From NCBI GenBank assembly GCA_001725255.1, contig MEFV01000016.1:1-64000 (forward strand): DNA of 64,000 bases, written 5' to 3'. The translations under genes were made by a program, and so were the position numbers. Source of the DNA: Comamonas sp. SCN 67-35 (GTDB lineage: Bacteria; Pseudomonadota; Gammaproteobacteria; Burkholderiales; Burkholderiaceae_C). This document shows, one piece after another, positions 39,049 to 48,976 of the stretch. Positions within the stretch are counted from its first letter, which is position 1; every line of letters starts with the position of its first letter. The notes below the pieces were generated by a model. The model did no database searches. It saw nothing but the letters and a program-made list of their open reading frames with translations, and was not told the DNA's origin.

Positions 39049-39765
39049 TCAATCCGTGGTGTCGCGCCGCGTGAACACTAGATCCCACACCCCGTGGCCC
39101 AGCCGCAGACCGCGATTCTCGAACTTCGTCAGGGGGCGATAGGCCGGGCGGGGTGCCCATGGAGCAGCCGTGTTGGCCAGCAGCGCCTCGCCCGAGAGCA
39201 CCTGCAGCATCTGCTCGGCGTAGGGCTGCCAGTCGGTGGCGCAGTGCAGGTAGCCGCCGGGCTTGAGCCGGCTGGCCAGCAGCGCCACGAGCGGGGGCTG
39301 GATCAGACGGCGCTTGTGGTGGCGTTTTTTGTGCCAGGGGTCGGGGAAAAAGATGTGCACCCCGTCCAGCTGCCCGGGCGCGATCATGTGCGTGAGCACC
39401 TCCACCGCGTCGTGGCGCACGATGCGGATGTTGGCGATTTCCTGCTCGCCGATGCGCTTGAGCAGCGCGCCCACGCCGGGTTCGTGCACCTCGCAGCACA
39501 GGAAATTGTCTTCGGGGCGGCTGGTGGCAATCTGCGCCGTGGCTTCGCCCATGCCGAAGCCGATTTCCAGGATCAGTGGCGCGGCGCGGCCAAAGGCGGC
39601 ATCGGCGTCCAGCACGGCTTCGGCGTAGTCGAGCAGGTAGCGTGGACCCCATTCTTCGAGCGCCCTGGCCTGCCCGTGCGTGGTGCGGCCCGCGCGCAGC
39701 ACGAAGCTGCGGATGCGCCGTGGGGGGTGTTCAGGCGCTGAGGGAAGGAGGGTATCGTCGGTCAC
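39049..39765 (-). CDS. trmB: tRNA (guanine-46-N7)-methyltransferase
   Basis: SAM-dependent enzyme (238 aa) that methylates N7 of G46 in the variable loop of tRNA. After a basic N-terminal stretch ([14 protein letters not shown]) the SAM motif [14 protein letters not shown] is clear (about 77-90); later [16 protein letters not shown] (about 150-165) is the diagnostic TrmB motif, with [11 protein letters not shown] after it. The start is the GTG at 39765, because it overlaps the last codon of the upstream gluQ frame (GTGA). The long frame that runs on upstream to 41202 crosses the broken gluQ gene and is not a fusion protein. It is followed by the large GGDEF-EAL gene. Confidence 0.9.
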   Translation of the reverse strand: MTDDTLLPSAPEHPPRRIRSFVLRAGRTTHGQARALEEWGPRYLLDYAEAVLDADAAFGRAAPLILEIGFGMGEATAQIATSRPEDNFLCCEVHEPGVGALLKRIGEQEIANIRIVRHDAVEVLTHMIAPGQLDGVHIFFPDPWHKKRHHKRRLIQPPLVALLASRLKPGGYLHCATDWQPYAEQMLQVLSGEALLANTAAPWAPRPAYRPLTKFENRGLRLGHGVWDLVFTRRDTTD

Positions 39766-40653
39766 GGCGCGCGATTGTAGGTGCCCTGCCAGGCGCGGAC
39801 CCACCACGCCAGCGCCTCGCCAACGCCAGCGGCGCCAGGGCAGGGCGGCAGACCCAGCACCCGGGCCGCGGCCGCGAGCGCCCGCAGCGGCGCCGAGGTG
39901 TCGAGCGCAGGTGCGCCATGCTGCTTGGAGAGCTTTTCGCCGTCGGCGGCCAGCAGCAGCGGTGTGTGCAGGTAGCGCGGGCTGGGCAGTCCCAGTGCCG
40001 CTTGCAGCAGCATCTGGCGCGGCGTGTTGTCGGCCAGGTCTTCTCCGCGAACGACAGAGGCCATCGGCGCGGCGCAGCACGAAGTCACCCACGTCCCGCG
40101 CCACGTCCTGACTCTGAGGACCCAGGCGCCTGTCGCGCCAGCTCAGTCTGAAATCGACTATCGAAAACGCAGCTTCTCGCGCTTTGTGGTATTGGCTTTT
40201 GGGCCAGTTCGACATGAATTTTTCGGCATGAAAACGCCACGCCCGCGCCCGCTTGCCGTGCAGGCCCTCGCGGCAGGTGCCGGGGTAGGGGCGTTCATGG
40301 TGGCGTTCGTGCGTGATGCCGCGCGCCGCCAGCGCCTCGTCGATGTCGCGGCGCGTGCAGCCGCAGGGGTAGGCGAGACCCTGCGTCAGCAGTTCGCTCA
40401 GCGCCTGCTGGTAGCGGTCGCCGCGCGTGGACTGGTACAGCGGCGGCGCGTCGGGCAGCAGATGGCAATCGGCCAGCTGGGCGAGGATGCGCCCTGCCGC
40501 GCCGGGCGCGCAGCGCGGCGTGTCGACATCCTCGATGCGCACCAGCCACCGGCCATCGGCCGCGCGCGCATCCAGCCAGCTCGCGAGCGCCGCCACGAGC
40601 GAGCCTGCGTGCAAGGGGCCTGTCGGAGAGGGGGCGAAACGGCCGATGTACAT
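39762..40653 (-). pseudogene. gluQ: Disrupted glutamyl-Q tRNA(Asp) synthetase
   Basis: Remnant of GluQ, the class I synthetase fragment that attaches glutamate to queuosine-34 of tRNA-Asp. From ATG 40653 the first frame gives the normal start ([24 protein letters not shown]-like motif), the zinc Cys region ([11 protein letters not shown]) and [25 protein letters not shown]. Then, near 40055-40066, the expected segment between ADG and [14 protein letters not shown] (about 18 residues, including the adenylate-site AYQLAVVVDD-type sequence) is missing and the frame shifts. The second frame continues with [12 protein letters not shown] and GEKLSKQHG (KMSKS-like) to the stop at 39762. An odd AT-rich stretch at 40145-40210 also sits inside the gene. 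Loss of the active-site segment should abolish function. Confidence 0.82.
40145..40210. repeat. Repeat-like AT-rich segment inside gluQ
   Basis: ATCGACTATCGAAAACGCAGCTTCTCGCGCTTTGTGG... contains the reverse complement of the repeat core (GCGCGAGAAGCT, one mismatch to GCGCGAGCAGCT) and is AT-richer than its surroundings. It encodes the poorly family-like stretch [20 protein letters not shown] within the gluQ frame. Confidence 0.45.
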
Positions 40654-40703
40654 CGGATCATGCGCCAGGCTTTCGGTCACGCGCCACGCGATGCCCGTGG
40701 TTT

Positions 40704-41765
40704 TTACCCTTCGAGCATCCCCAGTGCGCACTCCAGCCCGGAAATGAAGGCATCCTCCAGCCGATGGCCCAGGCACCAGTCGCCGCAGGCGCCCAGGCGC
40801 AGGGATGCGTCCCAGACGTAAGCCTGCCCCAGCGGCGCCCGCGTCTGCGCATGGGGCCAGAGCAGCGTCTGCGCGTCGCTGGGCGTGGCGCGGATGCCGG
40901 TGACTTCGGCGAACGCCTTGAGCAGCTTGTCCTGCACGCGCTGCGGGCTGTCGCCCTGGTGTTCCTCGGACCACGCGGGGCTGGCCTGCACCGTCCAGCG
41001 CTCGACCTGCGCGCGGCCGGGCTTGGACGATTCGCGCGCCAGCCAGGCCACGCGGTGGTGCGTGCTGCGCGCGGCGTTCCATTGCGGCCCGAGCGTGGTC
41101 AGGCCCGGGCGCACGGCTTGCGCAAAGGTGAGCATCAGCGTCCAGCAGGGTGCGATGCTTACCTGCGAGAGCGCACCGGTCCAGGCGGGTTGAATGCCGC
41201 ACGCGTGCATCAACGCCAACGCCTCGGGGGCGGGCAGGGCCAGGACCAGACCGTCGAAGGCACCCGCCTCCTGCGTCGCGCCCGCGTTGCCCGGGCTGAC
41301 CCGCACATGCCAGCGCGCGCCGTCTTGCACCAGACCCGTGACACGCTGCCCGGTGCGCAGTGCGGCCAGTGGGCGGCTGAAGGCGCCGACCAGGGCATCC
41401 ATGGTCGGCTGGGCCACCCAGTGCGCTTCACCCGGAGGCGGGGCGGCGCTCACGACGCGCCCGGCGCTGTCGAGCACGCGCACCGTGTTCGCGCTCCATG
41501 GACGGCACAGGCCGGAAACCGTTTCCAATGCCTTCGCAAAACGCGCGTCGCGCACGGTGAAGTACTGCGCGCCGGCATCGAAGCTGCCGCCGGCCGTGTG
41601 GACCGTGCGGGTGCGGCCCCCCGCCGCGTGCATCTGCTCGAACACCGTGACCGCATGGCCCGCCTGCTGCAGGGTGCGGGCGCAGGTCACTCCGGCCATC
41701 CCCGCACCGATGACGGCGTAGTGTGCAGGGGTTCGGTGGCGTTTGGCGGGTGGCTTGACGGGCAT
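40704..41765 (-). CDS. NAD(P)/FAD-dependent amine-oxidase-like protein
   Basis: Flavoprotein (353 aa) of the amine oxidase/renalase-like superfamily, often annotated as a deoxyribodipyrimidine photolyase-adjacent or FAD-dependent oxidoreductase; the substrate is unknown. The dinucleotide fold is [17 protein letters not shown] (about 17-33), then [18 protein letters not shown] with the GG-R motif (about 39-56), and [15 protein letters not shown], typical of renalase-like proteins. The C-terminal [22 protein letters not shown] is the second FAD-binding segment. ATG 41765 is chosen; a start at 41810 has less coding character. It precedes gluQ on the same strand by about 50 bp. Confidence 0.8.
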   Translation of the reverse strand: MPVKPPAKRHRTPAHYAVIGAGMAGVTCARTLQQAGHAVTVFEQMHAAGGRTRTVHTAGGSFDAGAQYFTVRDARFAKALETVSGLCRPWSANTVRVLDSAGRVVSAAPPPGEAHWVAQPTMDALVGAFSRPLAALRTGQRVTGLVQDGARWHVRVSPGNAGATQEAGAFDGLVLALPAPEALALMHACGIQPAWTGALSQVSIAPCWTLMLTFAQAVRPGLTTLGPQWNAARSTHHRVAWLARESSKPGRAQVERWTVQASPAWSEEHQGDSPQRVQDKLLKAFAEVTGIRATPSDAQTLLWPHAQTRAPLGQAYVWDASLRLGACGDWCLGHRLEDAFISGLECALGMLEG

Positions 41766-41931
41766 GATGAACTTTCGTGGGTGCAGTGGCTGCACTCTAC
41801 ACGCGTTCAACCCGGAAACGGCGGTGGAATGCGCCCGTCAGGAGGGGCTTGCAAGGGCGATGGCCGCGTTCGTGTTCATCACGCGTGACCGAGCAGCCTC
41901 CGCGGTCAGCCGGCGTTCTCGGGTTCAGGGG

Positions 41932-42870
41932 CTATGTGCCGTGGTGGTTTTCCAGCAGGGCGCGGCGCGTCACGGGGCTTTGCAGTTGCGTGAGCCACCA
42001 TTGCAGCGCTCGTCCGCGCGTGCGTTTGCCAAAGTCGCACCAGGCATAGGACAGGCGCGTGGTGCGCGCCACGCGGCTGACCTGGCGCGCCACGAGCAGC
42101 CCGGCGTCGAGGTAGGGGCGCGCCATGGGTTCGGGCAGGTAGCCCGCGCCCAGTCCCCGAAGCTGCGCACGGACCTTGGTGGCCAGGCTATCCACCGTCA
42201 GCACCTCCTGCCCGGGCAACAGCCCGATCGTCGCCGGGTGCTGGCGCGCCGAATCGGCCACGGCGATCATGCGGTGGCGGGCCAGGAGCGCATCGGCAAT
42301 GGGCTCCGCGGCGCTGGCGAGCGGGTGGTGCGGCGCCACGGCGAAGACGAAGCGCAGATCGCCCAGGGGTGCCGTGCGCAGGTTCACGAGAGGCGGCGCC
42401 TCGATGGCCACGCCGATGGCCAGGTCCGCCTGCCCCTGTGTCAGGCGTTCGAGCGTGCCGGTGAGTGTGTCTTCGCGCACCGTCAGGCGCGTGGGAATGT
42501 CCAGCGCGTAGAACGCCTCCACGAGTTCCAGCAGCGTGGTGCGTGCGATGGCGCCATCGACCGAGAGCGTCAGCTGCGGTTCCCAGCCCGTGGCCACGCG
42601 CCGCACGCGCTGGGCCACGGCATCCATGTCGGCCAGCAGCCGCTCGCTCTCGCGCAGCAGCTCGCGCCCGGCCTGCGTGGGCACGGCCCGGCGACTGCCG
42701 CGGTCGAACAGCAGCACATCCAGGGCTTCCTCGATCTGGCGCACGCGCCAGGTCAGGCCGCTGGGTGCAAGATCGAGCGAGCGCGCCGCCGCGGCAAAGC
42801 TGCCGTGCGTGGCGATGGCCTGCAGCAGGCGCAGATTGTCGGGGGTGAGGATGTTGCTGCTGATTTGCAT
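41932..42870 (-). CDS. LysR-family transcriptional regulator
   Basis: LysR-type regulator (312 aa). The N-terminal winged helix-turn-helix is standard (LTPDNLRLLQAIATHG, then FAAAARSLDLAPSGLTWRVRQIEEAL, about 9-45), followed by a linker helix (ELLRESERLLADMDAV) and a periplasmic-binding-protein-like effector domain (about 90-305). It is divergent from the pirin gene; the 113-bp gap carries a 9-bp-arm palindrome, so control of the pirin gene and itself is likely. The inducer cannot be read from the sequence. Confidence 0.87.
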   Translation of the reverse strand: MQISSNILTPDNLRLLQAIATHGSFAAAARSLDLAPSGLTWRVRQIEEALDVLLFDRGSRRAVPTQAGRELLRESERLLADMDAVAQRVRRVATGWEPQLTLSVDGAIARTTLLELVEAFYALDIPTRLTVREDTLTGTLERLTQGQADLAIGVAIEAPPLVNLRTAPLGDLRFVFAVAPHHPLASAAEPIADALLARHRMIAVADSARQHPATIGLLPGQEVLTVDSLATKVRAQLRGLGAGYLPEPMARPYLDAGLLVARQVSRVARTTRLSYAWCDFGKRTRGRALQWWLTQLQSPVTRRALLENHHGT

Positions 42871-42893
42871 TGTTCGTGGGCGTCCATTCAATT

Positions 42894-42916
42894 CATTTGA
42901 ATGATGCATTCAAATG
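42894..42916. promoter_or_regulatory. LysR-type operator between lysR gene and pirin gene
   Basis: CATTTGAAT (42894-42902), 5-bp spacer GATGC, ATTCAAATG (42908-42916): a perfect 9-bp inverted repeat 24 bp upstream of the LysR gene start and 68 bp upstream of the pirin ATG. A partial third half-site (ATTCAA, 42887-42892) lies next to it. This is the expected place and form for a LysR-family recognition site. Confidence 0.6.
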
Positions 42917-42983
42917 CGGCCCCTGTGCAAAGTCGGCTGCGCTCCCTACATTGGAGACATCAGGCATTCACAGGAGAAGCGCG

Positions 42984-43685
42984 ATGCTCACCGTTCGCAA
43001 GGCACAGGACCGCGGCTATGCCGATCATGGCTGGCTCAAGTCCTTTCACAGTTTTTCGTTCGCCGACTACTACGACCCCAGACACATGGGCTGGGGCAAT
43101 CTGCGCGTGATCAACGAAGACCGCATTGCGCCAGGTGCGGGCTTCGGCACGCACGGGCACCGCGACATGGAGATCATCAGCTACGTGCTCTCGGGCAATC
43201 TCGCGCACAAGGACAGCATGGGCAACGTCAAGGGCATTCCGCCCGGCGATGTGCAGCGCATGAGCGCGGGCAGCGGCGTGATGCACAGCGAGTTCAACCA
43301 CGCCGAGGGTCAGGAGACGCACTTTCTGCAGATCTGGATCCTGCCGGACACGCAGGGTCTCGCGCCCGGCTATGAGCAGGCGAGCGTGCCCGAGGAGGCC
43401 AAGCGCGGGAAATTGCACCTGATCGCTGCACCCATGGGCGCGGGCGGCACCGTGGGCATCCATGCCGACGCGCGGCTGTATGCGGGTTTGTTCGACGGCG
43501 GCGAATCCGCCCGGCTGGCGATCGCTGCGCAGCGCAAGGCCTACGTGCACCTGGTGCGCGGACGGCTTACGGTCAACGGCACGGCGCTCACGGGCGGTGA
43601 TGCACTGCTGCTGCAGCAGGAGGCCGAGATCACGCTCGGCGACGGCAAGGATGCCGAGGTGCTGGTGTTCGACCTGGCGCAGTGA
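42984..43685 (+). CDS. Pirin-family bicupin (quercetinase-like)
   Basis: Cytosolic bicupin (233 aa) of the pirin/YhhW type, some members of which have quercetin 2,3-dioxygenase activity. The iron site in the N-terminal cupin is FGTHGHRDMEIISYVLSG (His-His-...-Glu, about 53-70) plus HSEFNHAE (about 99-106). The C-terminal cupin is degenerate as usual (LVRGRLTVNG, LTGGDALLL). AGGAG precedes ATG 42984. It is divergent from a LysR-type gene with a clear palindrome between them, so its expression probably responds to that regulator. The natural substrate is unknown. Confidence 0.87.
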   Translation: MLTVRKAQDRGYADHGWLKSFHSFSFADYYDPRHMGWGNLRVINEDRIAPGAGFGTHGHRDMEIISYVLSGNLAHKDSMGNVKGIPPGDVQRMSAGSGVMHSEFNHAEGQETHFLQIWILPDTQGLAPGYEQASVPEEAKRGKLHLIAAPMGAGGTVGIHADARLYAGLFDGGESARLAIAAQRKAYVHLVRGRLTVNGTALTGGDALLLQQEAEITLGDGKDAEVLVFDLAQ

Positions 43686-43757
43686 TGCGATATTGATAGC
43701 GGACCGCGCTTGATGGACGGGCGCAGGATGATGTTTTGGCTTTGATTCGATGCTGAA
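43684..43757. repeat. Degenerate Comamonadaceae-type repeat after pirin gene
   Basis: TATTGATAGCGGACCGCGCTTGATGGACGGGCGCAGG... resembles the TTGATAGC...GCGCTTGATGGATGGGCGC class of short intergenic repeats that I recall from Comamonadaceae. It fills the 74-bp gap between the convergent pirin and bpt genes and may work as a transcription end. Confidence 0.45.
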
Positions 43758-43759
43758 TT

Positions 43760-44500
43760 TCAATCGCCGAAGCGCTTCCACGCGCCGTCCAGCAGCAGCT
43801 CATAGGGCTTGAAGCGTGTCTTGTAGTTCATCTTGGGACTGAGCGCGATCCAGTAGCCGAGGTAGACGTATTGCAGGCCCATGGCGCGCGCCTGCTCGAT
43901 CTGCCAGAGGATGTTGTAGCTGCCGTAGCTGGCGCCGTCGTCGGGCTCGTAGAAGGTGTAGACCGCCGAGAGGCCGCTGTCCAGGATGTCGAGCACCGAG
44001 ACCATCTTGAGCTCGCCCGGCTCGCCATCGGCGCGCGGCGCGCGGAATTCGATCAGGCGCGAATTCACCCGGCTTTGCAGCAGGAACTGCGTGTATTGGT
44101 CGATGCTGTCGTGGTCCATGCCGCCGCCCGCGTGGCGCACAGCCTGGTAACGCAGGTAGAGCTGGTAGTGCTCGGGCACGAAGCACAGCCGCAGCGAGCG
44201 CGCCACCAGCTGCCGATGGCGCTTGATCGCGCGGCGCTGGCTGCGGTCGGGCCGGAATTCCTGTGCCAGGATGCGGATCGGCGTGCAGGCGTTGCAGCCT
44301 TCGCAATGCGGGCGGTAGGTGAACATGCCGCTGCGCCGAAAGCCCTGCGCGATGAGCTCGGAATACACGCCGCTGTGGATCAGGTGGCTGGGCGTGGCCA
44401 CTTCCGAGCGCGCCACGTGCCCGGGCAGATAGCTGCATTCGTAGGGCGCCGTGGTGTAGAACTGCAGCGCCTGCAGCGGCAGGTCGTTGAGCTGGGTCAT
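43760..44500 (-). CDS. bpt: Aspartate/glutamate leucyltransferase (Bpt)
   Basis: Aminoacyl-tRNA-protein transferase (246 aa) that adds leucine to N-terminal Asp or Glu of proteins, marking them for ClpS/ClpAP (N-end rule). The N-terminal Cys-rich region [13 protein letters not shown] and [12 protein letters not shown] (CxxC pairs, about 22 and 66-71) matches the ATE1-like N-domain; the C-terminal part has [24 protein letters not shown] and YVYLGYWI, signatures of the family. Its start overlaps the stop of aat (ATGA), so the two N-end-rule transferases form one operon. Confidence 0.92.
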   Translation of the reverse strand: MTQLNDLPLQALQFYTTAPYECSYLPGHVARSEVATPSHLIHSGVYSELIAQGFRRSGMFTYRPHCEGCNACTPIRILAQEFRPDRSQRRAIKRHRQLVARSLRLCFVPEHYQLYLRYQAVRHAGGGMDHDSIDQYTQFLLQSRVNSRLIEFRAPRADGEPGELKMVSVLDILDSGLSAVYTFYEPDDGASYGSYNILWQIEQARAMGLQYVYLGYWIALSPKMNYKTRFKPYELLLDGAWKRFGD

Positions 44501-45246
44501 TCGCTATTGGCTCCGAGAAGCTCGTCCCAGCATTCTGGTGCAAAACGCCAATCCATCACTGGCTGTGTGCGTGCCTGCGCCACATGTGTCAGAAAAACCT
44601 CACGCTCGATCTCGCGGGCGCCCAGCGATGCGAGATGCGCCGTGTTCTGCTGGCAGTCGATCAGGGCCACGCCTTCGCGCCGGCACAGCCCGACCAGCGC
44701 CGCGAGCGCGATCTTGGAGGCGTCGGTGGCATGCGCGAACATCGATTCGCCAAACACCGCGCGTCCCAGCGCCACGCAGTACAGCCCGCCCACGAGCCGT
44801 CCGTTCACCCAGGTCTCCACGCTGTGCGCGAAGCCTGTGGCATGCAACGCCTCGTAGGCCTGCACCATGCGCGGCACGATCCAGGTGCTCGACTGTCCCT
44901 CGCGCGGCGTGCCCGCACAGGCATGGATCACGGCGGAAAAATCGCTGTCGATGCGCAGTTCGCACGCGGGTGAGGCGCGAAAGCGCCGCAGCGTCTTGCG
45001 CAGCGAGTGATGCAGCCGAAACTCGGCCGGCCGCAGCACCATGCGCGGCGCGGTGCTCCACCAGAGGATGGGCTGGCCTTCGCTGAACCACGGAAAGATG
45101 CCCTGGCCGTAGGCGGCGACGAGGTGGGGCACATCCAGCGCCCCGCCGGCCGCCAGTAGCCCCGGCATGGGAGTGTCCGCGCCCCAGCTTGCGGCCGCGG
45201 GCGGGAAAGGGTCTTCAGGTGCGAGCCAGGGGATGGAAGTCGTCAT
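44497..45246 (-). CDS. aat: Leucyl/phenylalanyl-tRNA-protein transferase
   Basis: N-end-rule enzyme (249 aa) that transfers Leu or Phe from tRNA to N-terminal Lys or Arg of target proteins. Signatures: [27 protein letters not shown] (about 29-55; written across the ATP-independent GNAT-like fold), [46 protein letters not shown] (here ...GGLYCVALG), [16 protein letters not shown] and [16 protein letters not shown]. Length is typical. It is upstream of and overlaps bpt; the pair gives complete secondary destabilising-residue recognition. Confidence 0.93.
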   Translation of the reverse strand: MTTSIPWLAPEDPFPPAAASWGADTPMPGLLAAGGALDVPHLVAAYGQGIFPWFSEGQPILWWSTAPRMVLRPAEFRLHHSLRKTLRRFRASPACELRIDSDFSAVIHACAGTPREGQSSTWIVPRMVQAYEALHATGFAHSVETWVNGRLVGGLYCVALGRAVFGESMFAHATDASKIALAALVGLCRREGVALIDCQQNTAHLASLGAREIEREVFLTHVAQARTQPVMDWRFAPECWDELLGANSE

Positions 45247-45285
45247 GCCTCGCGCCTGCCGTGCACCCGGGAAGGGGCGGGATGC

Positions 45286-46488
<1,203 letters not shown>

Positions 46489-46761
46489 GGGCTGTCCCCT
46501 GGATGAGTGGTTGGGAAAAAGCGGCGGCTGGAACTGGATCGGACCGTTGCCACGGTCCACATCGTTCGTGCGGCCAAGTCTGGAAGGATTGTTGCATGGC
46601 GGAACCCCGGACGAAACCATGGCCCACGGGCGGTGGTGGAGGGTCCCCAGCGCGCCTACCGCACGACATCGTTTCGCCGGGGAGCGGAGACAAGACCCGA
46701 ATGCCGCTCGTGGTGACGGCCACCATGTGTTCGAACCGCGCGGACAGCCGCTCGTTGTCCC

Positions 46762-47373
46762 TTATCGCTGAGTCAGCGCGAGCTGAGCGGCCAGCACCGC
46801 GAAAGCGCCGGCGAAACCACGACGCGTCCAGGTCTGGACGGAAGGGCTGGACAGGATGCGCTGCCGGACCGTGGCGGCAAACGTGCCGTAAGAGGCAAAG
46901 ACCGCGAAGGTCAGTGCCATGAATACCAGGCTCAGTTCCAGCATGCGACGCACTGGGGCCGTTTCGCCTACCGTGACGAACTGCGGCAGGAAGGCCAGAA
47001 AGAAGATCGACAGCTTGGGATTCAGGAGGTTGATGAGAATCGCCGAAACGATGACCTGCCGGGCATTCCTTTCTCCTGCCCTGTCGTTCAGGTTCAGCAT
47101 GGTGCGATCGCGGAATATCGCCCAGGCCATGTAGAGAAGATAGGCAACGCCGAGAGACTTGAGGATCTGGAAGGCTCCAGCGCTGGCATGAAGCAGCGCC
47201 GCGAGTCCGCTGACCGCCGCGAGCACGTGGGGCACGATGCCGAGCGTGCAGCCCAGGGCCGCAACGAGGCTGGCGCGTGAGCCTCCCGAGAGGCCGGCTG
47301 CCACCGTATAGATGGCGCCGGTTCCCGGCGCTGCAATGATGACCAGGGCCGTGAGAAGGAATTCGGGTGTCAT
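46762..47373 (-). CDS. LysE-family translocator
   Basis: Inner-membrane exporter (203 aa) of the LysE/RhtB family, which exports amino acids or related metabolites. Six hydrophobic segments are visible (about 4-24, 38-60, 66-84, 110-133, 146-166 and 180-198). The N-terminus APGTGAIYTVAAGLSGGSRASLVAALGCTLG corresponds to the family's conserved GP/GG region (written here in two parts, residues 15-29 and 30-45), and LNPKLSIFFLAFLPQFV (about 119-135) is the hallmark. The adjacent AraC-type gene on the same strand is a common partner that controls such exporters. Confidence 0.85.
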   Translation of the reverse strand: MTPEFLLTALVIIAAPGTGAIYTVAAGLSGGSRASLVAALGCTLGIVPHVLAAVSGLAALLHASAGAFQILKSLGVAYLLYMAWAIFRDRTMLNLNDRAGERNARQVIVSAILINLLNPKLSIFFLAFLPQFVTVGETAPVRRMLELSLVFMALTFAVFASYGTFAATVRQRILSSPSVQTWTRRGFAGAFAVLAAQLALTQR

Positions 47374-47537
47374 CGCGGCGTCCTCTCGCTTGTGCGGCGG
47401 CCGGGCCGTGTGACTTTCGGTGCCTGGAGGCGGATGTCGGACAGATGGCGGAACTGCAATGGCATATCGGTGGCTCGATGAAGTTTCGGGCCACTGTGCA
47501 CGATGCGCTGGCGCGCCGTCTTGAACGAAACTGCGGG

Positions 47538-48347
47538 TCAGTTCATCGCTGCCGCATAAAGCCCCGGGGAAATGCCGTAGGTGCGGGTGAACAGCCGGGT
47601 CATGTGGCTCTGATCTGCGAAACCAGCTTCGCAGGCGGCATCGGCCAGGGTCACTCCGGCGGCGATCTGTTTTCGCGCCTTCTGGAGCCTGCGCTGTACG
47701 AGATAGGCATGCGGCGTGAGGCCGGTGAGCTTGGAGAAACCCCGGATGAGCTGGAACTGGCTGACGCCGCCGAGGCGTGCCAGTTCGGGAATCGACAGCG
47801 GCGTGGACGGGTCGTCGTCGATGCGCGCACGGGCCCGTTCGATGCCGCTGGGCGCTGCGCGCGCACGCTCTTCATGACCAGGCTCCATGAGTCCGACAAG
47901 AAGCAGCAGCAGGCCCTCGCGGGCTTCGATCTCGCTGTGCCCGCCTCGCGGATCGATGGCGGCACGAAAAAGAGCGCAAAAACGGCGTGCGGCTGCGGCG
48001 TCGCGCATCGCGGGCCGTGTCAGCTCCGCGCAACGGGCGCTGCCGCCCGTCAGATCCGCCATCGCGTCGGCCAGCACTGCCGGGTCGAAGTACAGCATTC
48101 GCCAGGCGCGGCCATGTGCGTCGAGCGGAGTGCCGTCGTGTACCTCGCCCGGATTGACGCTGATGACGTCTCCCGCCATTGCTTCGACGACGCCGCGCCC
48201 GCTGAGGGATTTTTGCCCGCCGCGCAGAATGAGGCCTATGCCGTACTGGTCATGCGTGTGGCGGCCGAAGGCATGGGTGGTATCGGCGGCCATGGCCTCC
48301 ACGCCTAGCACCCCGCACCGGGTAGCGCGAAACGATCCCTTGTTCAT
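47538..48347 (-). CDS. AraC-family transcriptional regulator
   Basis: Regulator (269 aa) with an N-terminal cupin-like sensor (about 20-90; HTHDQYGIGLILRGGQ, then GDVISVNPGEVHDGTPLD) and a C-terminal AraC DNA-binding domain (about 170-265) with two helix-turn-helices: LSIPELARLGGVSQFQLIRGF and LADAACEAGFADQSHMTRLF. RRLQKARKQIAAG links them. ATG 48347 is chosen; a GTG at 48356 adds three residues. It lies 164 bp upstream of the LysE-type exporter on the same strand, and this arrangement suggests it activates that exporter in response to the exported compound. Confidence 0.86.
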   Translation of the reverse strand: MNKGSFRATRCGVLGVEAMAADTTHAFGRHTHDQYGIGLILRGGQKSLSGRGVVEAMAGDVISVNPGEVHDGTPLDAHGRAWRMLYFDPAVLADAMADLTGGSARCAELTRPAMRDAAAARRFCALFRAAIDPRGGHSEIEAREGLLLLLVGLMEPGHEERARAAPSGIERARARIDDDPSTPLSIPELARLGGVSQFQLIRGFSKLTGLTPHAYLVQRRLQKARKQIAAGVTLADAACEAGFADQSHMTRLFTRTYGISPGLYAAAMN

Positions 48348-48439
48348 GAATCGCACCGGTTTATCCAGGCCGTGATCCGTGTCGTGATGGCTGCTTCATG
48401 AAAACTTTCCATGCATGCAGTCATTGTAAAAATTCGGAT

Positions 48440-48503
48440 AAAAATCGGACTTGAATCCTCGCCAATCAATCGCGAGCAGCTATTCAATCAATAGTTCGCT
48501 GCT
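48440..48503. repeat. Degenerate repeat upstream of AraC gene and after gloA
   Basis: CAATCGCGAGCAGCTATTCAATCAATAGTTCGCTGC: CGCGAGCAGCT (48471-48481) matches the repeat core, and CTATT-CAATCA-AATAG-like symmetry forms a hairpin. The stretch is markedly AT-rich on its left side and lies directly downstream of the gloA stop, so it may terminate gloA. Confidence 0.45.
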
Positions 48504-48917
48504 TCAGCGCAGGCCGCCGCCCGCCGCCCCGCCGGCTCGCTGAATCAGCTCGATCTTGTAGCCGTCGGGGTCCGTCACGAAGGCGATCACCGTGCTGCCG
48601 CCCTTGACCGGCCCGGCCTCGCGCGTCACCTGGCCGCCTGCGGCCTTGATCTTCTCGCAGGCGGCGTAGGCGTCGGGCACGCCGATGGCGATGTGGCCGT
48701 AAGCCGTGCCGATCTCGTACTCGGTGGTGCCCCAGTTGTAAGTGAGCTCGATCTCCGCCTGGCCGGGATTGCCGCCCTCGTAGCCGACGAAGGCCAGGCT
48801 GTATTTGTATTCGGGGTTTTCGCTCGTGCGCAGCAACTGCATGCCGAGCACCTGGGTGTAGAAATCGATGGCGCGCTGCAGGTTGCCCACGCGCAGCATG
48901 GTGTGGAGGAGTCGCAT
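48504..48917 (-). CDS. gloA: Lactoylglutathione lyase (glyoxalase I)
   Basis: Metal-dependent isomerase (137 aa) converting the methylglyoxal-glutathione hemithioacetal to S-lactoylglutathione. The metal ligands appear as His5 ([18 protein letters not shown]), Glu in [10 protein letters not shown] (about 56), His in YGHIAIGV (about 74) and Glu in GYKIELIQ (about 122). The short length indicates the Ni2+-type bacterial enzyme. ATG 48917 is the family start; the frame runs on upstream to 48947. It is divergent from selD with 59 bp between starts. A Gly/Ala-rich tail ends the protein. Confidence 0.92.
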   Translation of the reverse strand: MRLLHTMLRVGNLQRAIDFYTQVLGMQLLRTSENPEYKYSLAFVGYEGGNPGQAEIELTYNWGTTEYEIGTAYGHIAIGVPDAYAACEKIKAAGGQVTREAGPVKGGSTVIAFVTDPDGYKIELIQRAGGAAGGGLR

Positions 48918-48976
48918 GGCAACATTATGGCAAGCGTGCTGCGACAATTCCCGCTTTGAATGCGACTGAAACCCCG

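Noticed and set aside
39049..41202. Single 717-residue open frame covering trmB and upstream sequence, apparently a GluQ-TrmB fusion
   Set aside because: The middle is the shifted reading of the broken gluQ gene; the real gluQ C-terminus is in another frame and ends with GTGA overlap at the trmB start.
46489..46761. Small plus-strand frames between LysE gene and trpB
   Set aside because: Pro/Arg/Gly-rich translations in several overlapping frames without ribosome-binding sites; the gap is treated as non-coding.
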